Shown: piece after piece, positions 8,726 to 18,464 of the stretch
Numbering within the stretch: the first letter of the stretch is position 1
Layout of the letters: each line of letters opens with the position of its first letter
NCBI RefSeq assembly: GCF_000515415.1
Contig: NZ_KI911783.1
Location: 784,501-848,500, forward strand
Origin: Bradyrhizobium sp. WSM1417
GTDB lineage: Bacteria; Pseudomonadota; Alphaproteobacteria; Rhizobiales; Xanthobacteraceae
Direction: 5' to 3'
Length of the DNA: 64,000 nt
The notes under the pieces: model-generated
The model's database searches: none
What the model saw: the letters and a program-made list of their open reading frames with translations, nothing else
Told to the model about the DNA's origin: nothing
Position numbers and translations under genes: made by a program

Positions 8726-9853
8726 ATGACCGGCTCCAATTGGTTCGATTCTCAAACTATTCTCGATGACATCCGCCGCTGGGTGGAGGTCGAGACGCCA
8801 ACGGACGCACCTGAACAGGTCAACAAGCTGGTCTCAATGGTCGCGGAGCAATACCGCGATCTCCCTGTCACGCTGGAGCGCATCGCCGGCGTCGATGGTT
8901 GCGGCGATCATCTCGTGGCGCGCTCGACGTGGGGCCAGGACCGGCCCGGCATCCTGGTGCTGAGCCACCTCGATACCGTTCATCCCATGGGATTTATCGA
9001 GCGCCTGCCGTTCAAGGTCGAAGGCGACAGCGCGTTCGGTCCCGGCATCTACGACATGAAGGGCGGCGCCTACATCGCCCACCACGCCTTTCGCGCGCTT
9101 TGCGCCACGGCCGATCGCTCGCCGCTCGGCATCACCCATCTGTTCACCTCCGACGAGGAGATCGGCAGCCCCACCTCTCGCGCACTCATCGAGACCGAAG
9201 GGCGCAAGGCGAAGTACGTGCTGGTGACGGAGCCGGCCCGCGATGGCGGCAAGATCGTCACCGGCCGCAAGGGCGTCGGGCGATTCGAAGTGTTCATCAA
9301 AGGCGTGCCCGCGCATGCCGGCACGCGGCCCCAGGATGGCCGCAGCGCGATCCGCGAGCTCGCCAACGTCATCCTGGCGCTGGAAGCGATGAACGATCTG
9401 GCGCGCGGCGTCACCGTCAATGTCGGCGTGGTGCGCGGCGGCACGCGGCCCAATGTGACGCCGGAAGAAGCCCATGCCGAAATCGATCTGCGCGTGCTGA
9501 GCCTCAAGGACGCGGATGAATTCGTCGGCAAGATCCTCGCCCTGACATCAAGGACGGATGGCGTCACGGTCAAGGTCACGGGCGGGCTCAATCGTCCGCC
9601 TTACGAGAAGAGCAATGCAGGCGCCTCGCTGTACGAACATGCAAAGACGGTTGCTACCGAGATGGGTTTCGAGCTGCTCGACGTTCACACCGGCGGCGGC
9701 TCGGACGGTAATTTCACCGCCGCCCACACCGCGACGCTCGACGGGCTCGGCGTCGACGGCAAGGGCGCGCACACTCATTATGAGCAGCTCTATGTCTCGT
9801 CGCTCGAACCGCGCGCGCGGCTGCTCCATCGACTGTACCAGACGCTACGATGA
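8726..9853 (+). CDS. M20-family metallopeptidase (carboxypeptidase G2-like)
   Basis: About 375 residues. Zinc-dependent M20 peptidase/deacylase. Metal ligands are seen in LSHLDTVHPMG (H-x-D), YDMKGG, TSDEEIGS (catalytic Glu pair) and the final HTHYEQLY; the lid-domain His is in HAGTRPQDGRS. It likely hydrolyses an amide such as glutamate conjugates or an N-acyl amino acid; the substrate is not deducible. ATGs at 8696 and 8699 are in frame but lack a ribosome site and add a poorly conserved leader, so I prefer 8726. Its stop overlaps the trmB start (ATGA), which suggests coupling to tRNA methylation only by position. Confidence 0.85.
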   Translation: MTGSNWFDSQTILDDIRRWVEVETPTDAPEQVNKLVSMVAEQYRDLPVTLERIAGVDGCGDHLVARSTWGQDRPGILVLSHLDTVHPMGFIERLPFKVEGDSAFGPGIYDMKGGAYIAHHAFRALCATADRSPLGITHLFTSDEEIGSPTSRALIETEGRKAKYVLVTEPARDGGKIVTGRKGVGRFEVFIKGVPAHAGTRPQDGRSAIRELANVILALEAMNDLARGVTVNVGVVRGGTRPNVTPEEAHAEIDLRVLSLKDADEFVGKILALTSRTDGVTVKVTGGLNRPPYEKSNAGASLYEHAKTVATEMGFELLDVHTGGGSDGNFTAAHTATLDGLGVDGKGAHTHYEQLYVSSLEPRARLLHRLYQTLR

Positions 9854-10560
9854 ATGAGCGCAAAACAGATCCCGATCGCGAGGACAGCGAGCGCGCTTTC
9901 TTCGGACGCCGCAAGGGCCACAAGCTCAGGCAGCACCAGGCCGAGCTGATCGATCATCTGCTGCCGCGTCTTGCGCTCGCGATCGACCGCGAAGCACCGG
10001 CGGATGCCCGCGAGATCTTCGGCCCCGCAGCCGGCGATTTGCGGCTCGAGATCGGCTTCGGCGGCGGCGAGCATCTCGCGGCCGAAGCGCAAAGCTTCGC
10101 CACAACAGGCTTCATCGGCTGCGAGCCTTACGTCAACGGCATGGCGAAGATCCTCGCGCAGATCGAGGCCGCCGACATCGGCAACATCCGCCTGTTCGCA
10201 GGCGATGCCGCCGAGCTCCTCGCCTGGCTGCCGAGGGCTTCGCTGTCGCGGATCGACCTGATCCATCCCGACCCCTGGCCGAAACGGCGACACTGGAAGC
10301 GGCGCTTCGTCCAGGACCGGACCATCGCCGCGATGGCGCGCGTGTTGAAAGCCGGCGGCGAATTTCGTTTCGTCTGCGACATCGACGATTACTGCGCCTG
10401 GACGCTCTCGCATCTGTCGCGCTCGACGGATTTTGTCTGGCTCGCGGAGCGCGCCGATGATTTTCGCCTGCCGTGGGACGGATACACGATGACGCGCTAC
10501 GGCCGGAAGGCAACGCGCGAAGGCCGCAAGGCGGCGTATCTGCGGTTTCGACGGGTCTAG
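9850..10560 (+). CDS. trmB: tRNA (guanine-N7)-methyltransferase TrmB
   Basis: 236-residue Rossmann-fold SAM methyltransferase making m7G46 in the tRNA variable loop. The SAM-binding motif LEIGFGGGEHLAAEA, the family motif GCEPYVNGM and the catalytic segment HPDPWPKRRHWKRRFV are all present, with RYGRKATREGRK near the C-terminus. The ATG overlaps the stop of the M20 peptidase gene. The stop codon (10558-10560) interlocks with that of the convergent DUF2336 gene through the shared tetranucleotide CTAG. Confidence 0.95.
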   Translation: MNERKTDPDREDSERAFFGRRKGHKLRQHQAELIDHLLPRLALAIDREAPADAREIFGPAAGDLRLEIGFGGGEHLAAEAQSFATTGFIGCEPYVNGMAKILAQIEAADIGNIRLFAGDAAELLAWLPRASLSRIDLIHPDPWPKRRHWKRRFVQDRTIAAMARVLKAGGEFRFVCDIDDYCAWTLSHLSRSTDFVWLAERADDFRLPWDGYTMTRYGRKATREGRKAAYLRFRRV

Positions 10561-11639
10561 ATCGTCTGCCGGTTGCGCCAGAAATTCACGACGCGCTCCG
10601 CGGTCGTCGGCATCAGCCGCGTGAAGTTCGCGCGCGCCTGCTCAAGATCGGCGTCGGCTGGCGTGCGATTCGGGCCGTACCACATCAGGATCAGCGCCCG
10701 CACCGTCGGCCAGCTGACATTCAGCACACGCCCCAGAACCAGAATTGGATCGTAGCGGTCACCCGTGATCAGGCGGTCGAGGACCGAGAGGCGGACTCCG
10801 GACATCGCCGAAAGCGAAGCGATCGCCTCCTCGTATTTGTAGGCCTTCGCGAAGCCAAACAGCGCGCTCTCGCCAAGATGACCCCCACGATGCAAGGCCA
10901 GCACCGTACGTTGGGCTCCCGAGAAATCGCGACGCGGGCCCGGCGGGAGCGTAGCTTCCTCGATGGCCTCCATGGCGCGCTTGATCTCGACCTGGCGCAC
11001 GGGATTGACCACGCTCGAGAGGCGACGGCGGATGACGTCGAGCGTACCGTCGAGAAGCTGTTTCAGGTTCTCACCCGAAAGATCGCTACGCTGGCCGATC
11101 CTGAGCGTCAGCACGCCATCCTGCGCGGCACGCTTGATCAGCTCGGAATAGCTGCCAGGCGAGAACTCCGCGCCGGAATTGCCCGCGGCGCGGCGCACCA
11201 CGTCGCGATCGCCGCGCTCGACCAGCACGTCGGTGATGACAGCCGACAGCGTGGGTCGCTCGCTCATCGCCAGCAGATGGCCCTGGCCCTTCAGTCGCGC
11301 GATCTCGACGAGAGCGTCGTCGTCGAGCACGGGGGAATGGCGCAGCACGGGGCCCGCCACCGCGATTTCGTTTTCGCGCGCGAGCTGACTCACGAGATGC
11401 CGCGGCGCGTTGTTCAGGCGCGAGAAGCGTTCGGCGAGATCGACGCGCGAGGCAAGCTCGGCATGCGGGACGAGATCGATCAGCAGGTTGTCGAAGAGAT
11501 CGACGACATCGGGCCGGAGGTTCTCGGCGTCCTGAAAGAACAATTGGGAGATGGCGTGCGCGATCTCGCCGCGACGCCGCGGGTCGCCGCGTTTGACGAT
11601 ATCGTCCAGTCCGGGAATGAGCGACGTGGCAACGGTCAT
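10557..11639 (-). CDS. DUF2336-domain protein
   Basis: 360 residues, mostly helical, with repeated two-helix units such as RGEIAHAISQLFFQD, DRDVVRRAAGNSGAEFS and RREFSG-like turns. It matches the alphaproteobacterial DUF2336 family of unknown biochemical function; some members act in surface-attachment or cell-cycle signalling. No signal peptide or membrane segment. I start at the ATG whose complement is 11637-11639 (MTVATSLIPGLDDIV); the frame extends 20 residues further upstream with atypical sequence. It is convergent with trmB and divergent from the rimP operon. Confidence 0.8.
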   Translation of the reverse strand: MTVATSLIPGLDDIVKRGDPRRRGEIAHAISQLFFQDAENLRPDVVDLFDNLLIDLVPHAELASRVDLAERFSRLNNAPRHLVSQLARENEIAVAGPVLRHSPVLDDDALVEIARLKGQGHLLAMSERPTLSAVITDVLVERGDRDVVRRAAGNSGAEFSPGSYSELIKRAAQDGVLTLRIGQRSDLSGENLKQLLDGTLDVIRRRLSSVVNPVRQVEIKRAMEAIEEATLPPGPRRDFSGAQRTVLALHRGGHLGESALFGFAKAYKYEEAIASLSAMSGVRLSVLDRLITGDRYDPILVLGRVLNVSWPTVRALILMWYGPNRTPADADLEQARANFTRLMPTTAERVVNFWRNRQTI

Positions 11640-11789
11640 GAAAACGCAAACTCGTAGGGGGCACGCCGCGGGTACGCCCTGGTCCAAGCCGCCCCACAAT
11701 CAGGGAATCTATGCCTTGGAGGTGAAGGAAGCGTTGCGGGGGCGGGCCGCCCAGCGGGCGCAAAAAGCCTCGCGCGCCCTGCAATGGGC

Positions 11790-11818
11790 CTTGTCCGAGA
11801 GGGCGGAAAGCGCTATAT
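11790..11818 (+). promoter_or_regulatory. Sigma-70 type promoter for the rimP operon
   Basis: CTTGTC (11790-11795), a 17-bp spacer, then CTATAT (11813-11818), close to the alphaproteobacterial housekeeping consensus CTTGAC-N17-CTATAT. Transcription would begin near 11825, about 180 nt before the rimP ATG. It lies in the 364-bp gap between the divergent DUF2336 gene and rimP. Confidence 0.65.
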
Positions 11819-11856
11819 CACCGCCAATTCATCTTCTCATACGATCCGCGTAGTGA

Positions 11857-11886
11857 GAGTGGGCCCGAAAGGACCCGCTCTTTTTT
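11857..11886 (+). terminator. Hairpin plus T-run in the rimP leader (attenuator candidate)
   Basis: GAGTGGG pairs with CCCGCTC (one T·G), then one C/A mismatch and two further C-G pairs, closed by a GAAA tetraloop and followed by six Ts. This has the form of an intrinsic terminator but sits only ~30 nt after the predicted start and upstream of the whole rimP-nusA-infB operon. It therefore looks like an attenuator or premature terminator rather than a gene-end terminator. Confidence 0.7.
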
Positions 11887-11962
11887 ATTACCTGAACGCG
11901 GCTTGGTGGAAGATGTGCGGCCCGCCGATCTGTCGGGAGAGTTCCGAAGCGGGCTTGAAAGC

Positions 11963-11977
11963 TTAACCAAGCCTTAA
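11963..11977. promoter_or_regulatory. CtrA-type box upstream of rimP
   Basis: TTAA-N7-TTAA, and the following base is C, matching the CtrA consensus TTAA-N7-TTAAC exactly. It forms two 11-bp-spaced TTAACC repeats, 27 bp before the rimP ATG. CtrA is the master cell-cycle regulator of alphaproteobacteria, and divL of the same pathway lies at 47 kb. Binding is inferred only from the match. Confidence 0.4.
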
Positions 11978-12003
11978 CCATACCGAGCGCCTTGACCCCT
12001 GAT

Positions 12004-12783
12004 ATGACCGAACCGAACCCTGGTTCCACGGATGCCGAATTGCTGGCCGAGCCGAGGCTTGTGGTCGAGCCGGGCGTGGCGGCACGGGTGTCCGCGGTCG
12101 CGGGGCCGGTGCTCGAAGGCATGGGCTACCGCTTGGTGCGGATCCGCATTTCCGGCGAATCCGGCTGCACCGTGCAGGTTATGGCCGAGCGGCCGGACGG
12201 CTCGATGCAGATCGAGGATTGCGAGGCGATCTCGCGGGCGCTGTCGCCCGTGCTCGATGTCGCCGATCCCGTCGATCGCGCCTATCGGCTGGAAATCTCC
12301 TCACCGGGGATCGACCGCCCGCTGGTGCGCCGCTCTGATTTCGAGCGTTATGCCGGCCATCTGGTGAAGATCGAGATGGCGGTCGCCCATGAGGGGCGGA
12401 AGCGGTTCCGCGGCATGATCGGCCCCGTCGAAGGCGACCGCGTGCATCTGCATCGTGACGACGTCAAGGCGACCGAGGCTGCCGACGTTCTCCTGACGAT
12501 GGAAGATATCGCCGAGGCGCGACTGGTGCTGACCGACGAGCTGATCGCGGAATCCATGCGCCGCGGCAAGGCCCAGGCACGCGAGATGCGCCGCAACCTC
12601 GGCCTGGAGCCGCCGGCGGCACCGCACGCCAGCATCAGCGAAAAAACGACCAAGAACACCAAGCCGGCTAAGAAGCCGGCGCCGGCAACGACGAAGAAGC
12701 CGGCTCCGACCAATACCAAGAAACATCGCCTGGCCGCCGAACGCGCGCGACGGGGCGAGATCGATCCTGACGAAGGAGACTAG
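12004..12783 (+). CDS. rimP: Ribosome maturation factor RimP
   Basis: 259 residues. RimP binds the 30S subunit and assists S12/S3-region assembly. The N-terminal domain (residues ~20-95) has [19 protein letters not shown] and the family signature [21 protein letters not shown]; the C-terminal SH3-like domain follows (~100-180). A 60-residue Lys/Ala/Pro-rich tail ([11 protein letters not shown] repeats) is an alphaproteobacterial extension, probably disordered. ATG at 12004 chosen; a TTG 12 bp upstream is also in frame. nusA begins 2 bp after the stop. Confidence 0.92.
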   Translation: MTEPNPGSTDAELLAEPRLVVEPGVAARVSAVAGPVLEGMGYRLVRIRISGESGCTVQVMAERPDGSMQIEDCEAISRALSPVLDVADPVDRAYRLEISSPGIDRPLVRRSDFERYAGHLVKIEMAVAHEGRKRFRGMIGPVEGDRVHLHRDDVKATEAADVLLTMEDIAEARLVLTDELIAESMRRGKAQAREMRRNLGLEPPAAPHASISEKTTKNTKPAKKPAPATTKKPAPTNTKKHRLAAERARRGEIDPDEGD

Positions 12784-12785
12784 CC

Positions 12786-14396
12786 ATGGCAGTCAGCGCC
12801 AATCGACTTGAATTGCTTCAGATCGCCGACGCCGTTGCGCGCGAGAAATCGATCGACCGCGGCATCGTCATCGCGGCGATGGAGGATGCCATCGCCAAGG
12901 CGGCGCGGGCCCGTTACGGCAGCGAGACCGACGTTCACGCCGAGATCGACCCGAAGAAGGGCGAGCTTCGGCTGTCGCGCCACATGCTGGTGGTCGAGAC
13001 GGTCGAAAACCATTCCAACCAGATCTCGCTGGTGGATGCGCAGCGCGCCAATCCCGGTGCCCAGGTCGGCGACACCATCGCCGACACCCTGCCGCCGCTT
13101 GAATATGGCCGCATCGCCGCGCAATCCGCCAAGCAGGTGATCGTGCAGAAGGTGCGCGAGGCCGAGCGCGACCGGCAATATATGGAATTCAAGGACCGCA
13201 TCGGCGACATCGTCAACGGCGTCGTCAAGCGCGTCGAATATGGCAGCGTGATCGTCGATCTCGGCCGCGGCGAGGCCATCATCCGTCGCGACGAGATGCT
13301 GCCGCGCGAAGTGTTCCGCAACGGCGACCGCGTCCGCGCCTACATCTTCGACGTCCGCCGCGAGACCCGCGGCCCGCAGATCTTCCTCTCCCGCACCCAT
13401 CCGCAGTTCATGGCAAAGCTGTTCGCGCAGGAAGTGCCCGAGATCTATGACGGCATCGTCGAGATCAAGGCGGTCGCCCGCGATCCCGGCTCGCGCGCGA
13501 AAATCGGCGTGATTTCCCGCGATTCCTCGGTCGATCCGGTCGGCGCCTGCGTCGGTATGCGCGGTTCGCGCGTGCAGGCGGTGGTGAACGAATTGCAGGG
13601 CGAGAAGATCGACATCATCCCCTGGTCGCCGGACATCGCGACCTTCGTGGTCAACGCGCTGGCGCCGGCCGAGGTCTCCAAGGTCGTCATCGACGAAGAC
13701 CGCGAGCGCATCGAGGTCGTCGTGCCCGACACCAACAACCAGCTCTCGCTGGCGATCGGCCGCCGCGGCCAGAATGTGCGTCTGGCCTCGCAGCTCACCG
13801 GCTGGGACATCGACATCCTGACTGAGCAGGAGGAATCGGAGCGCCGCCAGGCCGATTTCGAGAACTCCACCCGCGTCTTCATGGAATCGCTCAATGTCGA
13901 CGAAGTGGTCGGCCAATTGCTGGCGTCCGAAGGCTTCACCTCGGTCGAGGAACTCGCGATGGTGGACGTCAAGGAACTCGCCGGTATTGAAGGGTTCGAC
14001 GAGGAGACCGCGCAGGAACTCCAGAACCGCGCCCGTGAATATCTCGAACAGCTGGAAGCCGAGCTCGAGGCCAGGCGCAAGGAGCTCGGCGTCGAGGACG
14101 CCGTGAAGGACGTGCCCGGCGTCACCTCGAAGATGCTGGTGAAGTTCGGCGAGAACGACATCAAGTCGGTCGACGACCTCGCCGGTTGCGCCACGGACGA
14201 TCTGGTCGGCTGGACCGAGCGCAAGGAAGGCGGCGAGCAGACCAAATATCCGGGCGCGCTCGATGGCCTCGAAATTTCCCGTGACGATGCCGAAGCAATG
14301 ATCATGCAGGCCCGTGTCAAGGCCGGCTGGATCACCGAGGCCGATCTCGCTAAGCCCGCCGAAGAGGCCGAGGCGACCGAAGATCAGCCGGCTTAA
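12786..14396 (+). CDS. nusA: Transcription termination/antitermination factor NusA
   Basis: 536 residues. N-terminal RNA-polymerase-binding domain (1-~130), S1 domain (~135-200; [20 protein letters not shown]), two KH domains (~230-345; [37 protein letters not shown]) and two C-terminal acidic helix-hairpin repeats (~365-500; [27 protein letters not shown]). It controls pausing, intrinsic termination and rRNA antitermination. In operon with rimP and ylxR. Confidence 0.96.
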   Translation: MAVSANRLELLQIADAVAREKSIDRGIVIAAMEDAIAKAARARYGSETDVHAEIDPKKGELRLSRHMLVVETVENHSNQISLVDAQRANPGAQVGDTIADTLPPLEYGRIAAQSAKQVIVQKVREAERDRQYMEFKDRIGDIVNGVVKRVEYGSVIVDLGRGEAIIRRDEMLPREVFRNGDRVRAYIFDVRRETRGPQIFLSRTHPQFMAKLFAQEVPEIYDGIVEIKAVARDPGSRAKIGVISRDSSVDPVGACVGMRGSRVQAVVNELQGEKIDIIPWSPDIATFVVNALAPAEVSKVVIDEDRERIEVVVPDTNNQLSLAIGRRGQNVRLASQLTGWDIDILTEQEESERRQADFENSTRVFMESLNVDEVVGQLLASEGFTSVEELAMVDVKELAGIEGFDEETAQELQNRAREYLEQLEAELEARRKELGVEDAVKDVPGVTSKMLVKFGENDIKSVDDLAGCATDDLVGWTERKEGGEQTKYPGALDGLEISRDDAEAMIMQARVKAGWITEADLAKPAEEAEATEDQPA

Positions 14397-14418
14397 GGCG
14401 AAGGAGGATGTCACCCGG

Positions 14419-15102
14419 ATGCTCGCCGATACTGACCCCGAACTCGACCATGGGCCGCGGACCGAAAGGTCCGCGACCATGCGGATGTGTGCGGTCAGCC
14501 GCGAGGTCCGGCCGATCGACGAGCTGATCCGCTTCGTCGTCTCGCCGCAAGGGCACATAGTTCCCGATCTCAAGCGCAAGCTTCCCGGACGTGGCATGTG
14601 GGTCACCGCCTCGCGCGAGGTGGTTGCGGAAGCCGTTCGGCGTCACCATTTTACCAAAGCCTTCAAGCGCGAGCTGCGCATTCCTCAAACGCTTCCCGCC
14701 GAGATCGAGGCGCTCCTGGTCCGGAGCGTGGTCGAATCCCTTGGGATTGCTGCCAAGGCGCGCCAGATCGTGGCCGGTTTCGGCAAGGTCGAAAGCGCGC
14801 TTCGGGAAGGTACGGTCGAGGTCCTGATCCATGCCAGCGACGGGGCCGCGGACGGAATCCGCAAATTGGACATGCTGGCGCGTCAAAATGAGGGAAATCG
14901 CGGCGCCAGGCCGCAGATTCCCGTCGTCACCGCACTAAAATCGACAGAATTGGATTTGGCACTTACCCGGTCAAATGTGATACATGCTGCCCTGCTCGCG
15001 GGCCCGGCGAGCAAGTCATTCCTGTCACGTAGCCAGATGCTGGTCCGATACCGGATGGCGGACGCTGACAGGACTGCCGAAAAGCCCGGCCAGGATTTCT
15101 GA
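14419..15102 (+). CDS. RNA-binding protein: YlxR (DUF448) plus L7Ae-like domain
   Basis: 227 residues. The N-terminal YlxR domain has the signature RMCAVSREVRPIDELIRFV and GRGMWVTASREVV; the second half (~105-210) looks like an L7Ae/L30e-type RNA-binding domain. YlxR proteins sit between nusA and infB throughout bacteria and probably bind RNA or act in transcription/ribosome assembly. The start is the ATG at 14419, after an AAGGAGG ribosome site 12 bp upstream. The open frame continues back into nusA, which I treat as chance. Confidence 0.85.
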   Translation: MLADTDPELDHGPRTERSATMRMCAVSREVRPIDELIRFVVSPQGHIVPDLKRKLPGRGMWVTASREVVAEAVRRHHFTKAFKRELRIPQTLPAEIEALLVRSVVESLGIAAKARQIVAGFGKVESALREGTVEVLIHASDGAADGIRKLDMLARQNEGNRGARPQIPVVTALKSTELDLALTRSNVIHAALLAGPASKSFLSRSQMLVRYRMADADRTAEKPGQDF

Positions 15103-15172
15103 GAGACAACGACCACCCGATAGCACGGTGCGGCAACGCACAAGACAACAAGATCAGGATTAGGACTGCTTA

Positions 15173-17875
15173 ATGGTTGATACCAAGACCCCTGGCGACA
15201 AGAAGCTGAGCGTTCCGAGCAAGACGCTATCGCTCAAGCCGCGCGTCGAAACGGGCACCGTGCGCCAGAGCTTCAGTCATGGCCGTAGCAAGCAGGTCGT
15301 GGTCGAGAAGCGTGGCAAGCGCCGTGTCGACGGCAGCCCCGAGCCGCAGGTCGCCGAGGTGGCGAAACCCGCGCCGGCCGCCGCGCCCAAGCCCGCTCCG
15401 GCCCGCCCCGCGCCGCCGCGCAACGCCGGCTCCGGCGTGGTGCTGCGTACGCTGACCGAGGACGAACGTTCCGCCCGCGCCAGCGCGCTGGCCGATGCCA
15501 AGGTGCGCGAAGTCGAAGAGCGCCGCCATGCCGAGGAAGAGGCCCAGCGCCGCGCGGTCCGCGAAAGCGCCGAGCGTGCCGATCGCGAGGCCGCGGAAGC
15601 CCGCCGCAAGGCCGAGGAGGAGCGTCACCGCCACGAAGAGGAAGCCAAGCGGAAGGCCGAAACCGAGGCCAAGAAGCGTTTTGGCGAAGGCGAGCAACCG
15701 CAATCCGCGGCGCGCCCTGCAACGGCGACCTCGGCCGCTCCTGCAGCGCGGCCCGGAGCGCCCACGGCGCGACCCGGCACAACCACCACGGCACGCCCGG
15801 GAACAACGACCGCGCGGCCGGGAACGACCACGCAGCGCCCGGGAGGCCCGGTGGGCCGCGCCCCCGCTGTCGCAGCCGGACCGGACGAGGACGAGGGTCC
15901 GCGCCAGATCCGTCGCGGCCCCGGCGGCGCTGCGCGGCCTGTGGTCGCTCCCAAGCCCACCCACAAGCCCGGCCCGCAGAAGGAGCGCGGCCGCCTGACG
16001 GTCGTCACCGCCTTCAACGCCGACGACGTCCGCGAGCGCTCCATCGCCTCGTTCCGCCGCCGCACCCAGCGCCTGAAGGGCCATGCCGCGAACGAGCCGA
16101 AAGAAAAGCTCATCCGCGAGGTGGTCATTCCGGAAGCGATCACGATCCAGGAGCTCGCCAACCGCATGTCGGAGCGCGCGGTGGAAATCATCCGCATGCT
16201 GATGAAGCAGGGCGCGATCCACAAGATCACCGACGTGATCGATGCCGACACCGCGCAGCTGATCGCCGAGGAGCTTGGTCACACCGTCAAGCGCGTTGCC
16301 GCGTCCGACGTTGAAGAAGGCCTGTTCGACGCCATCGATGATTCCACCGACACCGAGCCGCGCTCGCCGGTGGTGACCGTGATGGGCCACGTCGACCACG
16401 GCAAGACCTCGCTGCTCGACGCGCTCCGTCATGCCAACGTCGTCTCCGGCGAAGCCGGCGGCATCACCCAGCATATCGGCGCCTATCAGGTGCTGTCGCC
16501 CGAAAGCGGCAAGAAGATCACCTTCATCGACACGCCCGGCCACGCCGCGTTCACCGCGATGCGCGCCCGCGGCGCCAAGGTGACCGACATCGTCGTGCTG
16601 GTGGTTGCGGCCGACGACGGCGTGATGCCGCAGACGATCGAAGCCATCAACCACGCCAAGGCGGCGCGGGTGCCGATCATTGTTGCCATCAACAAGATCG
16701 ACAAGCCCGACGCCAAGCCCGAGCGCGTGCGCACCGAGCTGCTCCAGCACGAGGTGCAGGTGGAATCCTTCGGCGGCGAAGTCGTCGACGTCGAAGTGTC
16801 GGCGAAGAACAAGACCAATCTCGACAAGCTGCTCGAGATGATCGCGCTCCAGGCCGACATCCTCGACCTCAAGACCAATTCGGATCGTCCGGCCGAAGGC
16901 ACCGTGATCGAAGCCAAGCTCGATCGTGGCCGCGGCCCGGTCGCGACCGTTCTGGTCCAGCGCGGCACGCTCCGTGTCGGCGACATCATCGTCGCCGGCG
17001 CCGAAATGGGCCGCGTCCGCGCGCTGATCTCGGATCAGGGCGAGACGGTGCAGGAGGCAGGTCCATCGGTGCCGGTCGAGGTGCTCGGCTTCAACGGTCC
17101 GCCGGAAGCCGGCGATCGTCTCGCCGTGGTCGAGAACGAAGCCCGCGCCCGCCAGGTCACCAGCTACCGCGCGCACCAGAAGCGCGAGAACGCGGCTGCC
17201 TCGATCTCCGGCATGCGCGGCTCGCTCGAGCAGATGATGTCGCAGTTGAAGACGGCGGGCCGCAAGGAATTCCCGCTGATCATCAAGGCCGACGTGCAGG
17301 GCTCGCTGGAAGCGATCCTCGGCTCGCTGGAGAAGCTCGGCACGGACGAAGTCGCCGCGCGTATCCTGCATGCGGGTGTCGGCGGCATCTCGGAATCGGA
17401 CGTAACGCTTGCGGAAGGCTTCAACGCCGCGATCATCGGCTTCTCGGTTCGTGCGAACAAGGAGGCCGCTGCGGCCGCCAAGCGCAACGGCATCGAGATC
17501 CGTTACTACAACATCATCTACGACCTCGTGGACGACGTGAAGAAGGCCATGAGCGGCCTGCTCGCGCCGACCCTGCGGGAAACCATGCTCGGCAATGCCG
17601 CGATCCTGGAGATCTTCAACATCTCCAAGGTCGGCAAGGTCGCCGGCTGCCGCGTCACCGACGGCACCGTGGAACGCGGCGCCAACGTGCGCCTGATCCG
17701 CGACAACGTCGTCGTGCACGAAGGCAAGCTGTCGACGCTGAAGCGCTTCAAGGACGAAGTGAAGGAAGTCCAGTCCGGTCAGGAATGCGGCATGGCCTTC
17801 GAAAACTATCACGACATGCGCGCCGGTGACGTCATTGAGTGTTACCGCGTGGAGACGATCCAGCGCTCCCTGTAA
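15173..17875 (+). CDS. infB: Translation initiation factor IF-2
   Basis: 900-residue translational GTPase that positions fMet-tRNA on the 30S subunit. The N-terminal ~290 residues are a low-complexity Ala/Glu/Arg region: a charged helix of [13 protein letters not shown] type, then a threonine/proline repeat with RPGTT units at about residues 203-225. The IF2_N domain (~315-365) precedes the G domain, which has [17 protein letters not shown] and [11 protein letters not shown]-terminal beta-barrel and fMet-tRNA-binding domain are complete. Length is typical for alphaproteobacterial IF-2. Confidence 0.97.
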   Translation: MVDTKTPGDKKLSVPSKTLSLKPRVETGTVRQSFSHGRSKQVVVEKRGKRRVDGSPEPQVAEVAKPAPAAAPKPAPARPAPPRNAGSGVVLRTLTEDERSARASALADAKVREVEERRHAEEEAQRRAVRESAERADREAAEARRKAEEERHRHEEEAKRKAETEAKKRFGEGEQPQSAARPATATSAAPAARPGAPTARPGTTTTARPGTTTARPGTTTQRPGGPVGRAPAVAAGPDEDEGPRQIRRGPGGAARPVVAPKPTHKPGPQKERGRLTVVTAFNADDVRERSIASFRRRTQRLKGHAANEPKEKLIREVVIPEAITIQELANRMSERAVEIIRMLMKQGAIHKITDVIDADTAQLIAEELGHTVKRVAASDVEEGLFDAIDDSTDTEPRSPVVTVMGHVDHGKTSLLDALRHANVVSGEAGGITQHIGAYQVLSPESGKKITFIDTPGHAAFTAMRARGAKVTDIVVLVVAADDGVMPQTIEAINHAKAARVPIIVAINKIDKPDAKPERVRTELLQHEVQVESFGGEVVDVEVSAKNKTNLDKLLEMIALQADILDLKTNSDRPAEGTVIEAKLDRGRGPVATVLVQRGTLRVGDIIVAGAEMGRVRALISDQGETVQEAGPSVPVEVLGFNGPPEAGDRLAVVENEARARQVTSYRAHQKRENAAASISGMRGSLEQMMSQLKTAGRKEFPLIIKADVQGSLEAILGSLEKLGTDEVAARILHAGVGGISESDVTLAEGFNAAIIGFSVRANKEAAAAAKRNGIEIRYYNIIYDLVDDVKKAMSGLLAPTLRETMLGNAAILEIFNISKVGKVAGCRVTDGTVERGANVRLIRDNVVVHEGKLSTLKRFKDEVKEVQSGQECGMAFENYHDMRAGDVIECYRVETIQRSL

Positions 17876-17929
17876 GTCCAAATCTTACCGAAGCGCCTGG
17901 ATCTTTTTTGAACTGAATTGCGGGAGTGC

Positions 17930-17955
17930 GATGGCCGGAATTTTTTCCGGCCATC
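17930..17955. repeat. Perfect 11-bp hairpin between infB and rbfA
   Basis: GATGGCCGGAA pairs perfectly with TTCCGGCCATC across a TTTT loop, in the 157-bp infB-rbfA gap. It has no downstream T-run, so it is a weak terminator candidate. It could instead be an mRNA processing or stabilising hairpin, or a member of the GGCCGG-rich dispersed repeats (compare 31829-31851). Confidence 0.5.
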
Positions 17956-18032
17956 CACCCCTCTTCGTTTCAGCAGGACAAATGACAGTGCCAGTGCCCC
18001 AAACGCGGGCATGACGAGGTGATTTTCAGACC

Positions 18033-18464
18033 ATGCCCCGCCATCATCAGAAAAAGAGTTCCGCGTCCGGCGGCTCGCAACGTCAGTTGCGGGTCGGCGA
18101 GCAGGTTCGCCATGCGATAGCCGAGATTCTGGCGCAAGGCAGCGTGCATGATGCTGACCTCGAAGGCCACATCATCACCGTGCCGGAGGTGCGGATGTCG
18201 CCCGACCTGAAGCTCGCGACAGTCTACGTGATGCCGCTCGGTGGTCGCGACACCGAGATCGTCCTCGCTGCGCTCGAGCGCAACAAGAAATTCCTGCGCG
18301 GCGAGGTCGCGCGGCGCGTTAACCTGAAATTTGCACCTGACCTTCGCTTCCGCGTCGACGAACGATTCGACGAAGCGGAACGGATCGAGAAGCTTTTGCG
18401 AACACCCGCGGTGCAGAAGGACCTGGAACAGGATCCGGATTCGGATCGGGAAGAAGAACGATGA
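18033..18464 (+). CDS. rbfA: 30S ribosome-binding factor RbfA
   Basis: 143 residues with a KH-like fold; a late 30S assembly factor that binds near 16S helix 1. The conserved N-terminal basic helix [17 protein letters not shown], the strand [14 protein letters not shown] and the terminal [18 protein letters not shown] are clear. The C-terminal tail is Asp/Glu-rich. Its stop overlaps the truB start (ATGA). Confidence 0.95.
   Translation: MPRHHQKKSSASGGSQRQLRVGEQVRHAIAEILAQGSVHDADLEGHIITVPEVRMSPDLKLATVYVMPLGGRDTEIVLAALERNKKFLRGEVARRVNLKFAPDLRFRVDERFDEAERIEKLLRTPAVQKDLEQDPDSDREEER

Noticed and set aside
10473..11657. 394-codon plus-strand frame over the DUF2336 gene
   Set aside because: DUF2336 on the minus strand fits a known family; the plus frame is Arg/His-rich shadow overlapping trmB.
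12780..14606. 608-codon minus-strand frame over nusA
   Set aside because: Antisense shadow of nusA with no recognisable motif.
15227..17881. 884-codon open frame on the minus strand across infB
   Set aside because: It is the complement of infB, a complete and well-recognised gene. The frame is His/Asp/Arg-rich shadow sequence typical of high-GC DNA and has no domain.
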